A stretch of 64,000 nucleotides of DNA from an uncultured Clostridia bacterium (lineage in GTDB: Bacteria; Bacillota; Clostridia; Oscillospirales; Acutalibacteraceae): assembly GCA_938034875.1 (NCBI GenBank), contig CALHND010000002.1, positions 186,001 to 250,000 of the forward strand, given 5' to 3'. The notes below the pieces were generated by a model that was not told the origin of the DNA, did not search any database, and saw only the letters and a program-made list of their open reading frames with translations. This document shows positions 1 through 8,949 of this stretch, in pieces; positions within the stretch are counted from its first letter, which is position 1; each line of letters starts with the position of its first letter. Made by a program: the position numbers and the translations under genes.

Positions 1-230
1 AACGATATTTTTTCGAAATTTTTTACGGCCAGTTTTGCTTCTTCCGCTATACGCAGAATTTAGGGCTCTTTTGATGGGGGTGTTTTTCGAAAAAATTTCA
101 GGATTTTTTGATTAGGGTAATTCCGGTCAAAACTTATGCGAAAATTCACACGAAGCCCCGGGCCGCTGCCCCAAGCAAAAGGTCGTAGAGATTTGTACCC
201 CCCCTGGGGGTGATCTGAGCATAAAAACAG
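1..230. other. no gene recognised at left edge
   Basis: No convincing coding frame is visible. The stretch is A/T rich up to about 140, then contains a G/C-rich run near 155-215. An isolated CACACGAA octamer near 148-156 matches the unit of the tandem array at 8392-8435 on the far side of the restriction-modification operon; this may be chance. Confidence 0.4.
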
Positions 231-430
231 CGCCCACCGTTATTGGTGGACGCATTGGCTATCGTTATTGCTTCTACATTTCACGATTTTGGGTTCTTTC
301 GTTCTGGTGAGTTACGTTGCGCTCCTCAGAAGAGGAAGGGCAGGCTTTCAGCCCTTACCTCTTTGGGAGTGTAACGACCGTTTTTCTTCTTTCTATTTAC
401 ATATAAATACAGAACGAAAGAAGAAATTTA
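231..430. repeat. hairpin-forming interspersed element, copy 1
   Basis: This is one of two imperfect copies of an element of about 200 bp; the other is 574-775. Arms 294-306 and 410-422 are perfect 13-bp reverse complements. An inner helix is formed by 331-341 with 351-362, with one bulged base. Short open frames cross both copies but the stems are better conserved than the peptides, so I read it as a structured RNA or DNA-hairpin repeat rather than a gene. I do not recognise the family. Confidence 0.6.
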
Positions 431-573
431 GCTGGGGAACTCACGGGGGCTGCTCCCCAAACGCCATGCGGTGGAATTGCCGTCCTGGACATTGTTGAGC
501 ATATCCTCGGTCGGTTCCAGATGAGCATCTGGGTCATAGGCAAACAGGGCCTCCGGGTTAGGTCCAAATATAG

Positions 574-775
574 TGCCCAACGTTATTGGCGGATGCACCG
601 GCTATCGTTATTATTTCTACACCTCATGATTTTGGGCTTCTTCTACGCTGTACGCTTGCGTTTGACTCCCTAGAAGGGGAAGGGCGGGCGTTTGAGCCCT
701 TCCCACTTTGGGAGTGCAAACGGCCTTTCTTCTACAGTATATTTATATATACCAGTGTAGAAGAAGAAAAATTTG
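574..775. repeat. hairpin-forming interspersed element, copy 2
   Basis: This is the second copy of the element at 231-430. Arms 637-650 and 753-766 pair over 14 bp with one G-T pair. Relative to copy 1, five consecutive stem positions differ and all five stay paired. The inner helix 677-685 with 696-704 is 9 bp. Paired substitutions like these indicate selection on structure or recent templated copying of both arms. Confidence 0.6.
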
Positions 776-831
776 TATGATAACGATAGTCGCATGGAGA
801 AAATTTGCCCCTTGAGATTTGCAAGAATATC

Positions 832-860
832 TGGCATTTTTGAAATAACTGTGATATACT
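832..860 (+). promoter_or_regulatory. putative promoter of the type I R-M operon
   Basis: An extended -10 (TG at 852-853, TATACT at 855-860) lies 17 bp downstream of a weak -35-like TGGCAT (832-837). A GGAGG-type ribosome binding site at about 890-894 precedes the first gene at 903. The arrangement closely resembles the promoter at 12286-12314, which precedes a truncated gene of the same regulator family. Confidence 0.45.
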
Positions 861-902
861 ATATTTTGGTTAATTGTATCTACCAGAACGGAGGTTGCAG
901 AT

Positions 903-1130
903 ATGGCAGTAAGCTATAATAAGCTTTGGAAAATTCTGATTGACAAGAACATGACCAAAACCATGCTGTGTAATGAAGCGAAAATCAGCACCAACGCAAT
1001 GGCCAAGCTAGGAAAAGGCCAAAGTGTGCGTGTGGATGTATTGGTTAAAATCTGCAGCACCCTTGGATGTACCATGGATGATATCATGGAGATTATTCCG
1101 GATGATAATTCCAAGAAGGAAGGAGCGTGA
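903..1130 (+). CDS. XRE-family helix-turn-helix regulator of the R-M operon
   Basis: This is a 75-aa single-domain Cro/C1-type DNA-binding protein; the HTH occupies roughly residues 8-65. Small XRE proteins of this kind commonly lead type I restriction operons and time their expression. The ATG is preceded by a good GGAGG site. Its TGA stop overlaps the GTG start of hsdR (1127-1130), indicating translational coupling. By position it probably autoregulates the operon; the operator was not identified. Confidence 0.85.
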   Translation: MAVSYNKLWKILIDKNMTKTMLCNEAKISTNAMAKLGKGQSVRVDVLVKICSTLGCTMDDIMEIIPDDNSKKEGA

Positions 1131-4100
1131 CTACAGTGAGCGGTAATTTCACTTTTTTGAAAGATGATTTCCCCGTGCTGGCCAATTTCGGCTCTCTTGC
1201 TGAACAGTACTGCTACAGTGACTCCAATTCCTCTCTTATGAAGCTGGGCATGATTGGCGAAACCATCGTCAACTTGATGTTCACCTATGACCGCATTCCC
1301 CTTCCCCTTGAGAACACCGCAGTCAACCGTATCACAGCCTTGTTCCGCGAGGGCCTGTTAACGCAGGATCTGGTGGATATTCTCCATGCCCTTCGTAAGA
1401 TTCGGAATAAAGCCGTACACGAGAACTATACTTCCGTTACCGAAGGCAAGACCCTTTTGCAGATGGCTCACAGTCTCTGCGAATGGTTCATGCAGACCTA
1501 TGGTGACTGGAATTATCAAAATAAGCCTTTTGTTATGCCCATCGAGGCTACCGCATCTGCTGTTGCGGATACCGCAGCAGAGCAGGCACAGGAAGATGCA
1601 CTGACCAAAGAGGCGGAAGAGAAAGCTGCGACGGCAGACGCTGTTGCTAAAGAGGCTCGCCGCCAGCAGGCTGCAAAGGCTGCAAGCCAACGGCAGAAAT
1701 CCGAGGCTGAGACCCGCTATATGATTGACGAGCAACTCCGCCAGGTGGGTTGGGCGGCAGACAGCGAGAATCTTCGCTATTCCAAGGGCACCCGTCCTGC
1801 CAAGGGAAGAAATATCGCTATTGCTGAATGGCCTACAGATTCTACTGTTGGCAATAAAGGTTATGCAGACTATGCTCTGTTTGTTGGTCTGCAAATGGTA
1901 GGCATCATTGAAGCAAAGGCCGAGCATAAAGACATTCCCTCTGTTATCGATTATCAGGGCAAGGATTACCCTCGCAATATCCGCGCAGAGGATGCCAAAT
2001 ATCAAATTGCTACTTGGGGCGAATATAAGGTGCCTTTCACCTTCGCTACTAACGGCAGACCCTATCTGGAGCAATACAAGACGAAATCCGGCATTTGGTG
2101 CCTGGATCTGCGGCTGCCTTCCAATGCTCCGAAGGCGCTCCACGGTTGGATCAGTCCCACCGGCATTATGGAACTGCTGGAAAAGGACATCCAGTCCGGC
2201 AATGCCGCTCTGCAAGCACTCCCTTATGACCTGCTTCGGGATAAGGACGGTCTGAACCTCCGTGATTATCAGATTAAGGCTATCGAGGCTGCGGAAAAGG
2301 CCATTATTGACGGCAAGCAGACTGCATTGATTGCTATGGCTACCGGCACTGGCAAGACCCGTACCGTTTTGGGCATGATTTGTCGTTTCCTTACCACCAA
2401 TCGTTTCAAGCGGATTCTGTTCCTGGTTGACCGCACCTCTTTGGGCGAGCAGGCCCATGATGTATTCCGGGAAGTGAAACTGGAAGATCTGATGACCCTG
2501 GATGAGATTTACAACATCAAGGGTCTGGATGACAGAGCCATTGACCGTGAAACCCGTATCCAGGTTGCCACCGTCCAGGGTATGGTTAAGCGTATTCTCT
2601 ATAACGAAGGGGATACTATGCCCGCCATTACGGATTATGACCTGATCATCATTGACGAGGCGCACCGCGGCTATATTCTGGATAAGGAAATGGATGATGC
2701 GGAGATCCTCTACCGGGATCAGCGTGATTATCAGAGTAAATACCGCAGCGTCATTGAATATTTTGATGCCGTTAAGATTGCGCTGACCGCAACTCCCGCT
2801 CTGCAGACCACACAGATTTTCGGTCAGCCTGTATTCAAATATACTTACCGTGAAGCTGTTATCGAGGGTTACTTGGTCGACCACGATGCACCCCATACCC
2901 TTGAAACCAAACTGAGCCGGGAAGGTATCCATTATAAGCCTGGTGACACTGTTGCAGTTTATGACCCGGTCACCGGAGAATTGACCAACAGCGAATTGCT
3001 GGACGATGAACTTAACTTCGATGTGGAGCAGTTCAACCGCCAGGTTATCACCCGCGGCTTCAATGAGGCTGTTCTTGCTGAAATTGCCAGGGATATTGAC
3101 CCGGAGAATCCGGAGGAACAGGGTAAGACTCTTATTTATGCAGTAGACGATGCCCATGCAGATATGATCGTGGATATTCTGAAGAACATCTACTCCGAAT
3201 ATGGCGTGGATAATGATGCCATTATGAAGATCACCGGCAGTGTGGGTGGTGGCCATCCCAAGAAGGTGCAGGAGGCAATCAAGCGCTTCAAGAATGAGCG
3301 TTTCCCCAGCATCGCCGTTACTGTTGACCTGCTTACCACCGGCATCGATGTACCGGAAATCACCACGCTGGTCTTCATGCGCCGCATTAAGTCCCGTATC
3401 CTGTTTGAGCAGATGCTGGGCCGTGCCACCCGCCTTTGCCCCAAGATCAAAAAGACCCATTTCGAGATTTATGACCCTGTCGGTGTTTACGATTCCCTGG
3501 TGGATGTGAATACCATGAAGCCTGTTGTTGCCAACCCCACCGCCACCTTCACGCAGTTGCTGGATGGCCTGGAAGTCATCGATGATGAAAAGCAGGCAGA
3601 AAATCAGATTCAACAGATTATTGCCAAGCTGCAGCGGAAGAAGCGGAACATGGACGGCAAGACCATGGAACACTTCATCAGCATGACCGGCGGCATGGAT
3701 CCCAGCCAGTTTATTACCGACCTGGAGCAGCGCCCCGTGGCGGATGCCCGGAACAGACTGTTGGCACAGCGGGAACTGTTTAGACTCTTGCAGGAAACAA
3801 AAGCCAATGGCGGACGGCCGGTAGTAGTATCCGACGCAGAGGATGAAGTGGTATCCCATACCCGTGGCTATGGCAAGGCAGACCAGCGGCCGGAGGATTA
3901 TCTTGACTCTTTCTCCGCCTATGTTCAGTCCAAAATGAATGCTATTGCCGCTTTGCAGATTATCTGTACCCGTCCCAGGGATTTGACCCGGCAGACTTTG
4001 AAGGAACTGCGGTTGACCCTTGACCGGGAAGGATTCACTACACAGCAACTCAATACTGCTATTTCTCAGCTGACCAATGAGGAGATTGCCGCTGATATTA

Positions 4101-4405
4101 TCAGCCTGATCCGCCGTTATGCCATTGGCTCTGCCCTGATTAGCCACGAAGCCCGTATCCGCCGTGCTGTAGACAAGCTGAAAAAGGCGCATAAATTCAC
4201 AAAGCAGGAATTTAGTTGGATTGGTCGCATGGAAAAATACCTCATGGAAGAATCCGTGCTGAATGTGACTGTATTTGATGAGGACAGCCGTTTTAAGGCT
4301 CACGGTGGCTTCGCCAAAATCAATAAGGTATTTGCAAATAAATTGGAAAGCGTCATTCTGGAACTCAATGAGTATCTGTATGACGATGGAGGTAGAACCG
4401 CATGA
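1127..4405 (+). CDS. hsdR: type I restriction enzyme R subunit (endonuclease/translocase)
   Basis: This 1092-aa protein is the cleaving and translocating subunit of a type I restriction complex. In order: an N-terminal DUF4145-like helical region (about 15-120), an Ala/Glu-rich coiled coil (about 150-195), an HSDR_N nuclease domain with the Asp and EAK of a PD-(D/E)xK site (about 240-265), then a superfamily 2 helicase with Walker A ATGTGKT near residue 407, DEAH near 508 and TATPA near 553, and an EcoEI-type C-terminal region. All motor and nuclease motifs are intact. It starts at GTG 1127 within the regulator stop and its stop overlaps hsdM by 4 bp. A long open frame on the opposite strand is a codon-bias shadow. 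Confidence 0.95.
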   Translation: MTTVSGNFTFLKDDFPVLANFGSLAEQYCYSDSNSSLMKLGMIGETIVNLMFTYDRIPLPLENTAVNRITALFREGLLTQDLVDILHALRKIRNKAVHENYTSVTEGKTLLQMAHSLCEWFMQTYGDWNYQNKPFVMPIEATASAVADTAAEQAQEDALTKEAEEKAATADAVAKEARRQQAAKAASQRQKSEAETRYMIDEQLRQVGWAADSENLRYSKGTRPAKGRNIAIAEWPTDSTVGNKGYADYALFVGLQMVGIIEAKAEHKDIPSVIDYQGKDYPRNIRAEDAKYQIATWGEYKVPFTFATNGRPYLEQYKTKSGIWCLDLRLPSNAPKALHGWISPTGIMELLEKDIQSGNAALQALPYDLLRDKDGLNLRDYQIKAIEAAEKAIIDGKQTALIAMATGTGKTRTVLGMICRFLTTNRFKRILFLVDRTSLGEQAHDVFREVKLEDLMTLDEIYNIKGLDDRAIDRETRIQVATVQGMVKRILYNEGDTMPAITDYDLIIIDEAHRGYILDKEMDDAEILYRDQRDYQSKYRSVIEYFDAVKIALTATPALQTTQIFGQPVFKYTYREAVIEGYLVDHDAPHTLETKLSREGIHYKPGDTVAVYDPVTGELTNSELLDDELNFDVEQFNRQVITRGFNEAVLAEIARDIDPENPEEQGKTLIYAVDDAHADMIVDILKNIYSEYGVDNDAIMKITGSVGGGHPKKVQEAIKRFKNERFPSIAVTVDLLTTGIDVPEITTLVFMRRIKSRILFEQMLGRATRLCPKIKKTHFEIYDPVGVYDSLVDVNTMKPVVANPTATFTQLLDGLEVIDDEKQAENQIQQIIAKLQRKKRNMDGKTMEHFISMTGGMDPSQFITDLEQRPVADARNRLLAQRELFRLLQETKANGGRPVVVSDAEDEVVSHTRGYGKADQRPEDYLDSFSAYVQSKMNAIAALQIICTRPRDLTRQTLKELRLTLDREGFTTQQLNTAISQLTNEEIAADIISLIRRYAIGSALISHEARIRRAVDKLKKAHKFTKQEFSWIGRMEKYLMEESVLNVTVFDEDSRFKAHGGFAKINKVFANKLESVILELNEYLYDDGGRTA

Positions 4406-5826
4406 CCACACAGGAAATCGTATCCAAGCTTTGGAATCTGTGCAATGTCCTCCGGGACGATGGCATTACATACCACCAGTATGTCACCGAGCTGACCTAT
4501 ATTCTGTTTTTGAAGATGGCCAAAGAAACCGGTGCAGAGAAGCAGATCCCCGAAGCCTACCGTTGGGATAAGCTGACCGCCAAAAGCGGCATTGAACTGA
4601 AGCGGTTTTACAAAGAACTGCTGACTCACCTGGGAGAAAACTGCACCGGCCGTGTCCGGGAGATTTACCAAGGTGCGTCTACCAATATCGAAGAGCCCAA
4701 GAACCTGGAGAAGATTATCACCACCATCGACGGTCTGGATTGGTACTCCGCCCGTGAAGAGGGTCTTGGTAATCTGTACGAAGGTCTGTTGGAAAAGAAC
4801 GCCAACGAGAAGAAATCCGGTGCCGGTCAGTATTTTACTCCCCGTGTGCTGATCGATGTGATGACACAACTGATTGCTCCGCAGCCTGGTGAACGCTGCA
4901 ACGACCCCGCCTGCGGCACATTTGGTTTCATGATTGCGGCGCATCGGTTTGTGAAGGAATCCACGGATGATTTCTTTGATCTGGATGCCGATACTGCTGC
5001 TTTTGAGCGTATGGAAGCCTTTACCGGCTGCGAATTGGTGCATGATACCCACCGCCTGGCTCTCATGAATGCCATGCTCCACGATATTGAAGGACCTATT
5101 ATGCTTGGCGATACGCTGTCCAATGCCGGACAGTCCATGAGGGATTACGATGTGGTTCTGACCAACCCTCCCTTCGGCACCAAGAAGGGCGGCGAGCGTG
5201 CCACCCGTGACGACTTCACCTTCTCCACCAGCAACAAGCAGCTGAACTTCCTGCAGCATATTTACCGCAGTCTGAAAGCCAACGGCAAGGCCCGTGCCGC
5301 TGTGGTTCTGCCGGATAATGTCCTGTTCGCCGACGGTGACGGTGAGCGCATCCGTGTTGACCTGATGGACAAGTGCGACCTACATACTGTCCTCCGTCTG
5401 CCCACCGGCATTTTCTATGCCCAGGGCGTTAAAACCAATGTGCTGTTCTTTACCCGTGGTAAGACAGACAAGGGCAACACCGGTGAAGTCTGGTTCTATG
5501 ATCTGCGCACCAATATGCCCTCTTTTGGTAAGACTACCCCTCTGAAGCCGGAGCATTTTGATGGCTTCATCGCAGCCTATACTGCCGAGGATCGCCGTGC
5601 GGTGTCCGATGAGCGGTGGAGTGTATTCACCCGGGAGCAGATTGAAGCCAAAGGTAATTCTTTGGATCTGGGTTTGATTCGGGATGACTCTGTTCTGGAC
5701 TACAACGAACTACCCGACCCGGTGGAGAGCGCTGAGGAAGCTGTGGCTTGCCTGGAGGAAGCCGTTGACCTGCTGATGAGTGTGATGAAGGAACTGAAGT
5801 CCCTTCAAACACCGGAGGTGGAATAA
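4402..5826 (+). CDS. hsdM: type I DNA methyltransferase M subunit (N6-adenine)
   Basis: This 474-aa protein methylates adenine in the sequence recognised by HsdS and forms the M2S1 core. The N-terminal helical HsdM domain spans about 1-135. The SAM-binding motif DPACGTFGF lies near residue 167 and the catalytic NPPFG motif near residue 255. Length and motifs fit a functional enzyme. It overlaps hsdR (ATGA, 4402-4405) and shares 1 bp with hsdS (TAATG at 5824-5828), so translation is coupled along the operon. Confidence 0.95.
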   Translation: MTTQEIVSKLWNLCNVLRDDGITYHQYVTELTYILFLKMAKETGAEKQIPEAYRWDKLTAKSGIELKRFYKELLTHLGENCTGRVREIYQGASTNIEEPKNLEKIITTIDGLDWYSAREEGLGNLYEGLLEKNANEKKSGAGQYFTPRVLIDVMTQLIAPQPGERCNDPACGTFGFMIAAHRFVKESTDDFFDLDADTAAFERMEAFTGCELVHDTHRLALMNAMLHDIEGPIMLGDTLSNAGQSMRDYDVVLTNPPFGTKKGGERATRDDFTFSTSNKQLNFLQHIYRSLKANGKARAAVVLPDNVLFADGDGERIRVDLMDKCDLHTVLRLPTGIFYAQGVKTNVLFFTRGKTDKGNTGEVWFYDLRTNMPSFGKTTPLKPEHFDGFIAAYTAEDRRAVSDERWSVFTREQIEAKGNSLDLGLIRDDSVLDYNELPDPVESAEEAVACLEEAVDLLMSVMKELKSLQTPEVE

Positions 5827-7217
5827 TGGCTCGTGGCAAGAAAAAAGAAAGCGCCCTGACACCAGAAGAAAAACTGTCGCAGGCGCTGGTGCCGGTGGAA
5901 GAGCAGCCTTATAAGGTGCCGGAGAATTGGTGTTGGACCAAATTGCGTTATATCGGAACGGTAAAAGGTGGAAAACGGATTCCGAAGGGCCATCAATTTG
6001 CTGACGAGCCTACAGAATATCCATATATCAGGGTCACTGATTTTAGGGATGGCGGTATTGCAGTTGAAGGATTGAAGTACGTTAATAAAAGCACTTTCAA
6101 TCAGATAAAAAACTATACGATTTCGTCTAGTGATATTTATGTTTCCATTGCAGGAAGTATTGGAAAAGTTGGCATTGTCCCACTAGAGTTGGACGGCGCA
6201 AATCTTACCGAAAATGCGGCTAAGATAACAGATATCACAGGAATTGACCAGATATACCTATTACGTTTTTTGTCTTCGGAAAGCGCTCAACAGCAAATGG
6301 CGGAGTCGACAATATCTACTACGCAGCCGAAATTGGCGCTCTTTAGAATTGAAGATATCTCGCTTCCAATACCTCCTCTCGCTGAACAGCAACGCATTGT
6401 TGACCGCATTGAGTATCTGTTTGCCAAGCTGGACGAGGCAAGAGGAAAGGCCCAGTCTGTGCTGGACAGCTTTGAAACCCGCAAAGCCGCCATCCTCCAT
6501 AAAGCCTTCACCGGCGAACTGACCGCCAATTGGAGAACGGAGCATGGCGTAGAACTAGGAAATTGGAGACAGATTACCTTGAGCCAATGTTCTGCAAAGA
6601 TTGGTGATGGTCTGCACGGAACCCCTTCTTTTTGTGACGATGGGGAATACTACTTTGTAAACGGAAATAATTTCGCAGGGCAGCATCTTGAAATAAAACC
6701 CGAAACGAAGAGAGTAAGCGTGGCAGAGTATGAAAAGTACAAGACTCCTCTTTTTAAGAATTCTACCGTGTTTGTTTCTATTAACGGTACACTGGGAAAA
6801 ACTGCGTTTTATAATGATGAACCCGTTATCCTTGGAAAAAGTGCCTGCTATGTTCATGTCACCGATGATCTGAACAAATTCTTTCTCAGATATTATTTTG
6901 AGACAAAAGAATTTATTGACTATGCAAATACTATGGCGACAGGAAGTACAATTAAGAATCTGGGACTGAAGGCAATGAGAAATATGCCAATATGCATTCC
7001 AGACATTGATGAGCAGATAGAAATTGTTCGTATCCTCGACAGCCTCTTCGCCAAAGAACAGCAGGCCAAGGAAGCTGCTGAAGCCGTGCTGGAGAAGATC
7101 GACCTGCTGAAAAAATCCATCCTCGCCCGCGCCTTCCGCGGCGAACTGGGCACCAACAACCCCACCGAAGAAAGCGCAGTAGAACTGCTGAAAGAAATAC
7201 TACAAGGTGATACCTGA
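5826..7217 (+). CDS. hsdS: type I restriction specificity subunit
   Basis: This 463-aa protein has two target-recognition domains (about 35-195 and 245-395). Each is followed by a conserved helical spacer beginning PLAEQQRIV near residue 185 and DIDEQIEIV near residue 390. The two spacers share the LFAK...ILxxAFxGEL pattern, as expected for pseudo-symmetric HsdS. Each domain should read one half of a bipartite target. The first codons of each recognition domain read as more A/T rich than the conserved spacers, as is common when these domains are swapped. The target sequence cannot be predicted by eye. Confidence 0.93.
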   Translation: MARGKKKESALTPEEKLSQALVPVEEQPYKVPENWCWTKLRYIGTVKGGKRIPKGHQFADEPTEYPYIRVTDFRDGGIAVEGLKYVNKSTFNQIKNYTISSSDIYVSIAGSIGKVGIVPLELDGANLTENAAKITDITGIDQIYLLRFLSSESAQQQMAESTISTTQPKLALFRIEDISLPIPPLAEQQRIVDRIEYLFAKLDEARGKAQSVLDSFETRKAAILHKAFTGELTANWRTEHGVELGNWRQITLSQCSAKIGDGLHGTPSFCDDGEYYFVNGNNFAGQHLEIKPETKRVSVAEYEKYKTPLFKNSTVFVSINGTLGKTAFYNDEPVILGKSACYVHVTDDLNKFFLRYYFETKEFIDYANTMATGSTIKNLGLKAMRNMPICIPDIDEQIEIVRILDSLFAKEQQAKEAAEAVLEKIDLLKKSILARAFRGELGTNNPTEESAVELLKEILQGDT

Positions 7218-8060
7218 ATGAATGCAAACTGGAGAAACCGCCCAACCACTATCGATTATATTTCCAAAGACATAGACTGGATCATCGGCATTGACGAAAG
7301 CGGGTCTCCCAGTTTGAAGCAGGTGCAAAAGGCTCGCAGAAATGGTACCGAAGCTGTTGAAAGTGAACGCCATTTCACAGTAACTGCTGCAGCCATCAAA
7401 ATGGAGGACTTTGGAACGGCACGGGACATGGTAATGGCCTTGAAGAATAAATACTGGCAGGATGCCTTGTTTACATACAAAGGCACTGAAAAAAGAGTTT
7501 GTTTTCATTCCAGAGAAATCCGGGGCAGAAAAGAAGCGTTCAATCCGGGACTGATCGATTATCCGGCAGTCATCACGGATTTGAGTCAGTTGATGAAGGA
7601 TGTGCCGATTACGCTATATGCCGCACATATCGATAAGGTGCGCCATGTAAGCAAGTATATTTATCCGGACCCCTCTTATGGACTGTGCATGACATTTGTC
7701 CTGGAACGAATTCTGCGTAATATGCGTGATGACGAATCCTGCATACTGGTTTTGGAAGCCCGTGGTGCGCAGGAAGATAAGGAATTGCTTGATTTTATCA
7801 AGGGGCTGATTGATTTCGGCACTGACTACTATGGACCCGAGCACTTCAAACGAATTAAGGGTGTTTACTTTAATCCTAAGTGGTGCGCCATAGCCGATGA
7901 TAAACAGTCCTATTGGGAGTTGGAATTAGCTGACCTGTGCGCCTATCCGATTCAGAAATATTTCGTTTACGGTACGAAGGACAAGGCCTTTGAAGTGCTG
8001 TTACCCAAATTCTGCGGATATCCATTTACGAACGGAAAGGGAATGAAAAGCTTCCCATAA
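7218..8060 (+). CDS. DUF3800 domain protein of the R-M operon
   Basis: This 280-aa protein begins directly after the hsdS stop. The early IGIDESGSP motif (about 23-31) with conserved acidic residues is the signature of DUF3800, a family with a proposed RNase H-like fold often found beside restriction or other defence genes. Its biochemical role is not established. Sharing the operon with hsdRMS suggests an accessory defence role, which is inference. A hairpin just after its stop (8069-8088) ends the operon. Confidence 0.85.
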   Translation: MNANWRNRPTTIDYISKDIDWIIGIDESGSPSLKQVQKARRNGTEAVESERHFTVTAAAIKMEDFGTARDMVMALKNKYWQDALFTYKGTEKRVCFHSREIRGRKEAFNPGLIDYPAVITDLSQLMKDVPITLYAAHIDKVRHVSKYIYPDPSYGLCMTFVLERILRNMRDDESCILVLEARGAQEDKELLDFIKGLIDFGTDYYGPEHFKRIKGVYFNPKWCAIADDKQSYWELELADLCAYPIQKYFVYGTKDKAFEVLLPKFCGYPFTNGKGMKSFP

Positions 8061-8068
8061 AAGAAAAA

Positions 8069-8088
8069 GAGCCGCATTCCTGCGGCTC
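8069..8088 (+). terminator. hairpin after the R-M operon
   Basis: GAGCCGCA (8069-8076) pairs with TGCGGCTC (8081-8088) across a 4-nt loop, 8 bp after the DUF3800 stop. The following T content is modest, so this may be a weak terminator backed up by the one at 8272-8297. Confidence 0.6.
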
Positions 8089-8271
8089 CCCGTTTGCTCA
8101 ATGCAAACCCCAGAAAGATTGCTCTTTCACCTATATTGTAGCAGATTGTTCAAAAATGTCAATAATCAACCTTCTGGCAGCAATTATGCCCATAATAGTG
8201 CTGTTGTAACGCACCCATATCGTTAAAACGGGTGCAAAGTATCACCGAGCGCGTACTAACACATATTGAAA

Positions 8272-8297
8272 AGTCGCAGAAATGCGGCTTTTTCTTT
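8272..8297 (+). terminator. intrinsic terminator
   Basis: AGTCGCA (8272-8278) pairs with TGCGGCT (8283-8289) with a GAAA loop, followed by a T-rich tract. No intact gene lies directly upstream, so it probably belonged to a lost gene or acts as a backup for the R-M operon. Confidence 0.6.
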
Positions 8298-8391
8298 TAT
8301 TTCAAGGGTTTTTAAGCATTTTTAGCACCTTTGATTTTCAACAATATTTGCTCAAAAAGCATAAAAAGATCACAAAAAACATAAAAAATAT

Positions 8392-8435
8392 CACACGAAA
8401 TGTCACACGAAAGTGCACACGAAAGTGCACACGAA
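8392..8435. repeat. 12-bp tandem (iteron-like) repeat
   Basis: The octamer CACACGAA recurs at 8392, 8404, 8416 and 8428, exactly 12 bp apart, with partly conserved spacers (A-N-T-G type). The array lies in an otherwise gene-free stretch (8089-8604) between the R-M operon and prophage debris. Possible roles are a protein-binding array, the worn end of an integrated element, or the 3' end of a lost reading frame. No recombinase gene remains beside it. Confidence 0.6.
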
Positions 8436-8558
8436 TCCATTAAATATAATTACCGATTAGATTTAAAGAACTATTGGGTTAGGTGTGATTTTGCTTGTAC
8501 CACAAAAAATGTATAAAATGAATATTAATGCAAATTGAATAAAAAAACAAAGTAAAGT

Positions 8559-8590
8559 GGGATAAGGTTTAAATACCCTATCCCTTTTCG
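8559..8590 (+). terminator. intrinsic terminator facing the holin fragment
   Basis: GGGATA (8559-8564) pairs with TATCCC (8579-8584), with T-rich sequence downstream on the plus strand. It lies just beyond the holin stop codon and could also end minus-strand transcription weakly. Confidence 0.45.
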
Positions 8591-8604
8591 TTTTCTATTA
8601 TATT

Positions 8605-8949
8605 TTATTCGTCCACATCAGAATCAGAGTCTTTGCTTTCGGTGCTTAACTGTTCAAGCACTTGCTTAACCTTGTTTGGAACAGTCAAGCCAATTAAAGA
8701 TGAATTTTCAATTATTGATATGCCCTCGTTGGCAATGTAGAAATAAGCTACAAGCGTTCTAAATACCCAAGTACCACCATTGACGAGACGGTCAAGCAGT
8801 ACACCAATAATCAGCATTAAGATAATCGATAGTTTTTTGAGCAACCCTCTTGTGCCTGTTTCGGAATTGAGTTTTTTATTAATTATAGCGACTGAAATAC
8901 CTGTTATGTAGTCTATTGCCATAAATGCAATTAAAACAATTAATGCCAC
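8605..8949 (-). CDS. phage holin family protein, probably 5'-truncated
   Basis: This 114-aa membrane protein resembles the Phage_holin_4 (toxin secretion/phage lysis) family, with a core FMAIDYITG motif, three hydrophobic segments and an acidic tail. Homology-like sequence continues in frame upstream of the first ATG (an FGGWD motif at about 8955-8967) but runs into unrelated sequence and a stop at 8995-8997. The usual first ~20 residues are therefore missing. It overlaps the end of the neighbouring phage fragment by 10 bp. I read it as a prophage remnant cut by recombination; a protein starting at the internal ATG could still be made. Confidence 0.7.
   Translation of the reverse strand: MALIVLIAFMAIDYITGISVAIINKKLNSETGTRGLLKKLSIILMLIIGVLLDRLVNGGTWVFRTLVAYFYIANEGISIIENSSLIGLTVPNKVKQVLEQLSTESKDSDSDVDE

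Noticed and set aside
268..780. Two short similar peptides in the left-edge repeat
   Set aside because: The similarity comes from the duplicated element; stem pairing is conserved better than the peptides, and neither frame has a proper ribosome site.
1358..4411. Very long open frame antisense to hsdR
   Set aside because: It mirrors hsdR codon positions, has no ribosome site and no recognisable domain; hsdR on the plus strand has all its motifs.
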